From Flavobacteriales bacterium UBA4585 (GTDB lineage: Bacteria; Bacteroidota; Bacteroidia; Flavobacteriales; Schleiferiaceae): 11,834 nt of DNA. Below, piece by piece: positions 7,441 through 11,834 of this stretch (its first letter is position 1; every line of letters starts with the position of its first letter). The stretch spans positions 1 to 11,834 of the forward strand of contig CATAQZ010000290.1 of assembly GCA_949487015.1 (NCBI GenBank), given 5' to 3'. The position numbers and the translations under genes are program-made. Under the pieces are notes generated by a model that was given only the letters and a program-made list of their open reading frames with translations, ran no database searches and was not told the DNA's origin.

Positions 7441-7456
7441 TTACTTGAAAAAGTAA
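7441..7456. other. Small hairpin at abutting convergent stop codons
   Basis: TTACTT (7441-7446), GAAA (7447-7450) and AAGTAA (7451-7456) form a perfect six-base-pair stem with a GNRA-type loop on the plus strand. It sits on the last codons and stop of the minus-strand gene and immediately follows the plus-strand TAA at 7438-7440. No U-tract follows on either strand, so it is at most a weak end-of-transcript or RNA-stabilising structure. Confidence 0.35.
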
Positions 7457-8091
7457 GTTAGACTTACCATGATTTGGCTACGTCTCGCGTCTAAATCAAA
7501 GTTGTAATCCGTACCTCCATTATCTGTGTAGGTAACGTTTCTCGAGAGCATTCCAAAGCCGCCTTCGTATTTTACTTCTCCCATGATTCGCCAAAGCTTC
7601 AGTCCCGCTTGAATATGCCAGCCCCAAGTCAGGTTAGCTTCTTGATCGCTAGACCACAATGCGCTAGCATCCGCAAAAGGTAACGACGGTGTACCGCCTA
7701 AACCCGCATACGCAGGCCCAAATTTAGCACCCGCACTTATCGGAAAATCTAAGCGTCTTACTGTAGAGCTAAGATCAACTTCCTGTCCTCCGTCAGTAAT
7801 GATGAGCGTTTCTTTAAACTGCGTATACAGGGCTTCACCATGAACATAAACAGGGATTAAAGGAAGACTGATTCGGGTGATGCCTCCAAAGTGAAATCCG
7901 TTTTGAAAATCCGTTTGCAGGTTTGTGATATCGTAAGTCTGGTCATTATAGATTGTAAGTATATCGGCAGCACTGAGTGCGTTTTGCGGATAGTTTACAC
8001 CACCTTTTACGCCAAATTTAATCACCTTAAACTGCCCAAAGCTCAGGGTAGTGATGAATAAAAAGAGGATAAAAGACAGATAATATTTCAT
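7441..8091 (-). CDS. Putative outer-membrane beta-barrel protein with signal peptide
   Basis: The product from ATG 8091 is 216 residues. It begins MKYYLSFILFLFITTLSFGQ, a clear Sec signal peptide with likely cleavage before Gln20, so the protein is exported. The remainder is glycine- and aromatic-rich with alternating short strands, for example GVKGGVNYP, FHFGGITRISL, VYVHGEALYTQF and WGWHIQAGLKLW, and it ends in SLTYFFK. This is typical of small Bacteroidota porin-family or OmpA-like eight-stranded barrels. I do not recognise a specific function. The frame extends to 8127, but that would put residues before the signal peptide, so I chose 8091. It starts 48 bases after the purC stop on the same strand and may be read from the phoH-purC transcript. 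A weak -7-like ATAATTTG lies upstream at 8125-8132 (minus). Confidence 0.75.
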   Translation of the reverse strand: MKYYLSFILFLFITTLSFGQFKVIKFGVKGGVNYPQNALSAADILTIYNDQTYDITNLQTDFQNGFHFGGITRISLPLIPVYVHGEALYTQFKETLIITDGGQEVDLSSTVRRLDFPISAGAKFGPAYAGLGGTPSLPFADASALWSSDQEANLTWGWHIQAGLKLWRIMGEVKYEGGFGMLSRNVTYTDNGGTDYNFDLDARRSQIMVSLTYFFK

Positions 8092-8139
8092 AAGCACTGA
8101 CCTACATAGAAACAAAAACAGTTCCAAATTATATTTTGT

Positions 8140-9090
8140 CTACCCTGAAAATGTTGAGAGGTAGTTTTCAACGTTCGTTTTAATGCGCGCTTCAACCCCT
8201 TCGTCACTTACTTTATGGAATGATTTTCCGGTAATTTTTTCAAAGAGTTCTTGATATCGATTACTCACTAATTCAACAAAATCATCTGTCATTTCTGGTA
8301 CTTGTTGACCTTCCTTGCCTTGGAATCCGTTTTCCATTAACCATTCTCGAACAAACTCCTTAGAAAGTTGACGCTGGGCTTTATTCGCGTTTTGCCGCTC
8401 CTCATAACCGTCGGCATAGAAATAACGAGAACTATCGGGCGTGTGAATTTCATCAATAAGTACGATGGTGCCATCAGCGAGTTTTCCAAACTCATATTTT
8501 GTGTCCACAAGGATGAGACCGCGTTCGGCAGCCATCTCTGAACCACGTTTGAATAGGGCACGAGTGTATTGTTCTAGTAAAAGGTAATCTGCTTCACTTA
8601 CGATGCCTTTTGCAATAATATCTTCACGCGAAATGTCTTCATCATGCGCGCCATGTTCGGCCTTCGTTGCAGGAGTAATGATGGGTTGGGGGAACGCACC
8701 GTTTTCTTTCATTCCCTCTGGTAACGGAACCCCGCATAATTCACGAACCCCACTTTTGTAAGTTCTAGCAGCGTGCCCTGCGAGGTAACCGCGGATGACC
8801 ATTTCTACTTTGAATGGTTCTGCTCGATGGCCGATGGTCACCTGTGCATCTGGAGTTACAAGTCGCCAGTTGGGTACAATGTCTTTTGTCGCCTCTAAAA
8901 AATGCTCAGCGATCTGATTTAAAACCTGTCCTTTTCCAGGTATAGGACGAGGTAAGACTACGTCAAAAGCTGAAATACGATTCGAAGCAACCATCACAAG
9001 AACATCACGTCCGATCGTATAAACGTCGCGAACTTTTCCGCGATAGAAATGCGTTAATCCTGAAAATTGGTAGGTGGGATCTTGATTCAT
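8140..9090 (-). CDS. purC: SAICAR synthase (phosphoribosylaminoimidazole-succinocarboxamide synthase)
   Basis: PurC joins CAIR and aspartate using ATP to make SAICAR in de novo purine synthesis, in the cytoplasm. The protein is 316 residues, the longer form common in Bacteroidota and eukaryotes rather than the ~240-residue form. Seen in order are YRGKVRDVY (16-24), SNRISAFDVVLPRPIPGKG (36-54), EMVIRGYLAGHAAR, PIITPATKAEHGAHDEDIS, GLILVDTKYEFG and LIDEIHTPDSSRYF, covering the nucleotide- and substrate-binding motifs. I chose ATG 9090, which is two bases after the phoH stop. A TTG at 9096 is in frame and would overlap the phoH stop, but it is the less likely start. The tight spacing indicates cotranscription with phoH. 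Confidence 0.95.
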   Translation of the reverse strand: MNQDPTYQFSGLTHFYRGKVRDVYTIGRDVLVMVASNRISAFDVVLPRPIPGKGQVLNQIAEHFLEATKDIVPNWRLVTPDAQVTIGHRAEPFKVEMVIRGYLAGHAARTYKSGVRELCGVPLPEGMKENGAFPQPIITPATKAEHGAHDEDISREDIIAKGIVSEADYLLLEQYTRALFKRGSEMAAERGLILVDTKYEFGKLADGTIVLIDEIHTPDSSRYFYADGYEERQNANKAQRQLSKEFVREWLMENGFQGKEGQQVPEMTDDFVELVSNRYQELFEKITGKSFHKVSDEGVEARIKTNVENYLSTFSG

Positions 9091-9092
9091 AA

Positions 9093-10037
9093 TCAATCTT
9101 TTTGTTCGTAGGCTTCAATTATTTGCTTCACCAATGGATGGCGAATTACATCTCTTCCGTCAAGATAGATAAACCCAATTCCCTTAACGTTTTTAAGGAA
9201 ACCGACGGCTTCTTTTAATCCTGATTTTTGATGCTTTGGGAGGTCAATTTGTGAGGTGTCCCCAGTGATGATGAACCGTGCACTTTCCCCCATACGCGTT
9301 AAAAACATCTTCATTTGTGAGGTTGTAGTATTCTGGCTTTCGTCTAAAATAACAAAGGCATCATCCAGAGTTCTACCGCGCATGAACGCTAATGGCGCAA
9401 TTTCAATAGTTTTGTTTTCAAGATAAAATTCCAATTTTTCTTTTGGAATCATGTCGCGTAATGCATCGTAGAGTGGCGCTAAATACGGATCTAGCTTCTC
9501 CTTTAAATCACCCGGTAAAAAGCCGAGATTCTCTCCTGCTTCAACCGCCGGTCGAGTCAGAATAATACGACGTACTTCGCGATTTTTCAATGCTCGAACT
9601 GCCAGAGCAACGGCAGTATACGTTTTACCCGTACCGGCAGGTCCAATAGCAAATACCATGTCGTTGTCTACGCTGGCTTCTATCAGCTTGTACTGATTAG
9701 GAGTCTTTGCCTTAATGATACGGCCTGACGGTCCGTGCAAAATCACCTCATCCTTCAGCAGGGTGTAATTTTCTCTTGCGGCGTCGCTCGCTTGTACAAG
9801 AGTATCAAAAGCACGCTGGTCGAGCGTTTTATGCTTTTCAACATACGCGAGGATACCGTCGAGTTTGTCTTCGAATTCGATGACGCTTTCTTCTGGACCG
9901 CTGACTTTTATTTTGTGGCCGCGTGCAACAATTTTCAGCTTTGGAAAGTACGTGCCTATCTGATTTAGGAACGTATTACTGGGCCCATAAAGTTGTGCTG
10001 GATCGGCCCCTGTGAGTTCAAATATGCGTTCTGTCAA
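9093..10037 (-). CDS. PhoH family ATPase (PhoH-like)
   Basis: PhoH-family proteins are cytoplasmic ATPases related to the P-loop domain of helicases and linked to RNA metabolism; the precise role is uncertain. The product is 314 residues. An N-terminal KH-like region (about 30-65, KLKIVARGHKIKVSG) precedes a P-loop domain with Walker A GPAGTGKT (132-139), the TRPAVEAGENLGFLPG segment, Walker B FVILDESQN (228-236) and a GD sensor in ITGDTSQIDLP (257-267). The start is TTG at 10035-10037: the preceding codon is TAA, and the peptide MTERIFELTGADP fits the family N-terminus, so TTG is the first possible start and a plausible one. It leads directly into purC and is divergent from the gene at 10137. 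Confidence 0.93.
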   Translation of the reverse strand: MTERIFELTGADPAQLYGPSNTFLNQIGTYFPKLKIVARGHKIKVSGPEESVIEFEDKLDGILAYVEKHKTLDQRAFDTLVQASDAARENYTLLKDEVILHGPSGRIIKAKTPNQYKLIEASVDNDMVFAIGPAGTGKTYTAVALAVRALKNREVRRIILTRPAVEAGENLGFLPGDLKEKLDPYLAPLYDALRDMIPKEKLEFYLENKTIEIAPLAFMRGRTLDDAFVILDESQNTTTSQMKMFLTRMGESARFIITGDTSQIDLPKHQKSGLKEAVGFLKNVKGIGFIYLDGRDVIRHPLVKQIIEAYEQKD

Positions 10038-10078
10038 TTACTGCTACCTTGTATGGTGTAAATGAAGGCGGAATTGCC

Positions 10079-10096
10079 TTACTTTTGACAAAGTAA
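10079..10096. repeat. Inverted repeat spanning opposed promoter boxes
   Basis: TTACTTT (10079-10085) and AAAGTAA (10090-10096) are perfect seven-base inverted arms around TGAC. The arms contain the two -7 boxes, one for each strand. The symmetry could be a simple consequence of placing two similar boxes head to head, or it could be a binding site for a dimeric regulator; the sequence alone does not decide. Confidence 0.5.
10080..10087 (+). promoter_or_regulatory. Putative -7 promoter box for the unit starting at 10137
   Basis: TACTTTTG is a full match to the Bacteroidota TAnnTTTG -7 consensus. It lies 49 bases before the ATG at 10137, predicting a leader of about 40-45 bases. I see no good -33 TTG at the expected distance. 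The box is one base away from the opposing phoH box at 10089-10096. Confidence 0.5.
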
Positions 10097-10118
10097 CTAC
10101 ATTTTTACCAATACTCAA
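10089..10118 (-). promoter_or_regulatory. Putative phoH-purC promoter
   Basis: On the minus strand, TTG (10116-10118), a 19-base spacer and TTACTTTG (10089-10096) match the Bacteroidota -33/-7 arrangement, with one mismatch in the -7 box. The box lies 51 bases upstream of the phoH TTG start. It has the best -33 match of the promoters proposed in this window. Confidence 0.5.
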
Positions 10119-10136
10119 CGCGGCATTAGCCCTTCT

Positions 10137-10925
10137 ATGGCGGTCATTACAGCAACTTCAGATTTTGGACCTAAAGACGCAACGCTTGCAAAAGCAAAAG
10201 CGCACTTTATTCGCCGTGTCAAGGAGTTGCAATGGGTAGATATTAGCCATGCGGTTGAACCGCATAACATTCAGCAAGCATCATTCCTCTTAAAACGGGC
10301 CTTCACGTCTTTTCCACCGGGTACTATTCATGTCGTCTTTGTGGGAAGTGGTCCTCAGCAAGGATTGACCTACGTATGCATTAAAGCAAACAAACAATAT
10401 TTTATTGCAGCAAATAATGGCGTTTTACCGAGTTTGTTGGTGGATGCTAAGATTACGGATGCAAGAGCATTAGACATTCGCGGTGTAGATCCCAATGATG
10501 TCTTCGCATTGTACAGTACTGCGGCCGCACATTTAGCTGAAGGAGGAAAATTAGAATTACTAGGTCCCGTGGTTCAGCGGATCAAGCGCATCAAAGAACA
10601 TGAGCCTATGGTTGAGGAGCATATGATTCGCGGATCTGTAGTCTATATTGACCATTACGGAACCTGTGTTACGAATATTACAAAATCTATGTTTGATGCT
10701 CAGTTACGAGGGCGAAAACCTTCGGTTGAGACGCCGCGCAACAGGAGTATTGGTCGTTTTTACGATCGTATTGGCGATGTGCCGCCCGGTAAACTCGCTG
10801 CAGTTTGGGATGAACACCAGCATCTGTGTATTGTAGTCGGGAAGAGCGGGGGCGAACACGTAAAAGGATCGAACGAACTCCTAGGCATGAAAGTGCACGA
10901 TTGGGTCAGAATGGATTTTATATGA
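10137..10925 (+). CDS. SAM hydroxide adenosyltransferase family (DUF62) protein with altered catalytic triad
   Basis: The 262-residue product belongs to the fluorinase/DUF62 superfamily, whose typical members hydrolyse SAM to adenosine and methionine. The N-terminal domain shows TSDFGPKD with Asp9 of the ribose-binding motif, VDISHAVEPHNIQQASFLL, FPPGTIHVVFV (59-69) and AANNGVL (91-97). The C-terminal beta domain shows IDHYGTCVTNIT (171-182). Size and two-domain layout are normal. By alignment of motif spacing, the usual triad Asp-Arg-His (in VDPGVGxxR and FHGRDxF) is replaced by Gly70, Leu77 and Asp118, so ordinary SAM hydrolysis is doubtful; it may bind adenosyl ligands without that chemistry. 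Its stop overlaps the next gene by ATGA (10922-10925). The gene is divergent from phoH. Confidence 0.82.
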   Translation: MAVITATSDFGPKDATLAKAKAHFIRRVKELQWVDISHAVEPHNIQQASFLLKRAFTSFPPGTIHVVFVGSGPQQGLTYVCIKANKQYFIAANNGVLPSLLVDAKITDARALDIRGVDPNDVFALYSTAAAHLAEGGKLELLGPVVQRIKRIKEHEPMVEEHMIRGSVVYIDHYGTCVTNITKSMFDAQLRGRKPSVETPRNRSIGRFYDRIGDVPPGKLAAVWDEHQHLCIVVGKSGGEHVKGSNELLGMKVHDWVRMDFI

Positions 10926-11218
10926 TAGTAAGAATTGTCCAACTGCCTATCGAACCGGGTTCCTCTAAAGGTGAAAAATTTGAAGCGCTCTTTCAGGAGT
11001 ACAAATCTGCTATATTAGGTTCAGTGGGCTGCCAACGCGTCCAATTATTAGTTGCTGACACCTGCTACTTCACCTACAGTTGGTGGACGAGCGAAAATGA
11101 TTTAAATACGTATCGGGACAGCACTACCTTTGGTGCTGTATGGCCCAAAACGAAAGCCTTATTTTCAGGCAAGCCCCAGGCTTGGACCTGTAACTCATTA
11201 GAGCATATGACCAAATGA
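10922..11218 (+). CDS. ABM-like dimeric alpha/beta-barrel protein
   Basis: This small 98-residue protein resembles the antibiotic-biosynthesis-monooxygenase (ABM) ferredoxin-like fold. Seen are a first beta strand MIVRIVQLPI, a helix with FEALFQEYKSAI, a central GCQRVQLLV strand, CYFTYSWWTSENDLNTYRDS (the usual strand-W-xs-e-dL-YR-S segment) and FGAVWPKTKALF with a final helix. Members include heme-degrading and quinol monooxygenases as well as many uncharacterised proteins, and the substrate cannot be told here. No signal peptide is visible. The frame extends upstream to 10826, but that overlaps the previous gene deeply; the ATG at 10922 gives the ATGA overlap and the family N-terminus. Its stop overlaps gldF by ATGA (11215-11218). 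Confidence 0.8.
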   Translation: MIVRIVQLPIEPGSSKGEKFEALFQEYKSAILGSVGCQRVQLLVADTCYFTYSWWTSENDLNTYRDSTTFGAVWPKTKALFSGKPQAWTCNSLEHMTK

Positions 11219-11834
11219 TTGCACAACTTCGTAAGGAACTTAAAGTCTATTTCTCAGGTATTTTAGGGTACTTAATCATTGGTATTTATCTGCTTATCAA
11301 TGGACTAATGCTTTGGGTGTTTAATGGCCCATTCAATCTGCTTGAGGGTGGTTATGCATCTTTGGAAAACTACTTTGGTCTAGCACCGTGGGTATTTCTC
11401 TTTCTTATACCTGCCATTGGTATGCGAATTTTCAGCGATGAATTGAAATCCGGAATGATGGAGTTGCTCGTGGTACGTCCCATTTCTGTGGTTCAATTGG
11501 TTTGGGCGAAGTTCTTAGGTGCTTTAGTGGTGGTCTTATTGGCAGTTTTGCCAACCCTCGTTTATTTATGGAGTATACACGCTTTGGGCTCGCCTGTTGG
11601 TAATCTTGACTGGGGTGCAGCTATAGGTTCATTCATTGGATTGATTGCTTTGGGCGCTGCGTACACTGCTGTAGCTGTATTTGCTAGTGCTCTTACAACC
11701 AACAATGTTGTTGCGTTCATACTGGGAGTGGCCTTTAATATGGGGCTTTATTTGGGTTTTGAAGCTTTAGCTGATCTCTATAGATTTTCCGGCTGGGAGC
11801 TGACCGTTAGAAACCTAGGTATTAATGAGCATTA
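11215..11834 (+). CDS. gldF: Gliding-motility ABC transporter permease GldF, N-terminal part
   Basis: The frame begins MIAQLRKELKVYFSGILGYL and runs 206 codons to the window end without a stop. GldF is the inner-membrane permease of the GldA-GldF-GldG ABC transporter required for gliding in Flavobacterium johnsoniae. Hydrophobic segments lie at about 17-37, 56-70, 100-120, 138-158 and 163-183. Typical features are LLINGLMLWVF (26-36), the LAPWVFLFLIPAIGMR loop (56-71) followed by FSDELKSGMMELLVVRP (73-89), and NPVGN-like SPVGNLDWG (126-134), all matching ABC-2-type GldF proteins from memory. The C-terminal part, and presumably gldG, lie beyond the window. The start sits within the stop of the ABM-like gene. 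Confidence 0.9.
   Translation, partial: MIAQLRKELKVYFSGILGYLIIGIYLLINGLMLWVFNGPFNLLEGGYASLENYFGLAPWVFLFLIPAIGMRIFSDELKSGMMELLVVRPISVVQLVWAKFLGALVVVLLAVLPTLVYLWSIHALGSPVGNLDWGAAIGSFIGLIALGAAYTAVAVFASALTTNNVVAFILGVAFNMGLYLGFEALADLYRFSGWELTVRNLGINEH

Noticed and set aside
8092..8127. N-terminal extension of the outer-membrane protein to 8127
   Set aside because: It would place 12 residues ahead of a clean signal peptide that starts at the ATG at 8091.
10826..10921. N-terminal extension of the ABM-like protein to 10826
   Set aside because: It overlaps the preceding gene by about 100 bases and is basic, low-similarity sequence; the ATGA-overlap start at 10922 gives the family N-terminus.
1..11834. 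Defence system, CRISPR array, mobile element or phage cargo
   Set aside because: All genes fit core metabolism, RNA/DNA processing or gliding families. No direct repeats, transposase, integrase or attachment sites were seen. The exonuclease-GIY-YIG fusion is a known housekeeping architecture and has no defence neighbours.

Overview
The window looks like chromosome of a Bacteroidota bacterium, most likely class Flavobacteriia or a close relative. Three things point there: a gldF-like gliding-motility ABC permease at the right edge, several matches to the Bacteroidota -7 promoter box TAnnTTTG, and protein types common in that group (mitochondrial-like PruA, short SerA, long PurC). GC content is moderate and coding density very high. 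I see no tRNA, rRNA, insertion sequence, phage gene or CRISPR array, and no gene-free stretch longer than about 200 bases. This is mainly a core and housekeeping region.

Layout from left to right. (1) Positions 1-306 hold the 3' end of rsmG, a 16S rRNA methyltransferase, converging on pruA (356-1981, minus, proline catabolism) across a symmetrical, probably bidirectional terminator. (2) Divergent from pruA is serC-serA (2176-4193, plus), the first two steps of serine synthesis, joined by an ATGA overlap and ended by a strong terminator. (3) Positions 4296-7440 hold a three-gene plus-strand unit: a DUF1015 protein, the PLP homeostasis protein YggS, and a DEDDh exonuclease fused to a GIY-YIG domain, all joined by ATGA overlaps. 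(4) Converging on it with abutting stop codons is a minus-strand set read phoH, purC, then a small outer-membrane-type protein (10037 down to 7441). (5) Divergent from phoH is a plus-strand unit of a SAM-hydroxide-adenosyltransferase-like protein, a small ABM-like alpha/beta-barrel protein and gldF (partial), again joined by ATGA overlaps (10137 to the window end).

The genes fall into themes: amino-acid metabolism (proline to glutamate; 3-phosphoglycerate to phosphoserine, with SerC depending on PLP and YggS buffering PLP), purine synthesis (PurC), nucleic-acid processing (RsmG, exonuclease, PhoH) and envelope or gliding functions (outer-membrane protein, GldF).

I found no clearly new multi-gene system. 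The points most worth following are: a SAM-hydroxide-adenosyltransferase family member whose whole Asp-Arg-His triad appears replaced; an exonuclease fusion whose GIY-YIG domain lacks its catalytic Arg and Glu while the exonuclease site is intact; a DUF1015 protein with a DGHHR motif beside serine-synthesis genes that lack a serB; and nearly touching, face-to-face promoter boxes between phoH and the gene at 10137.
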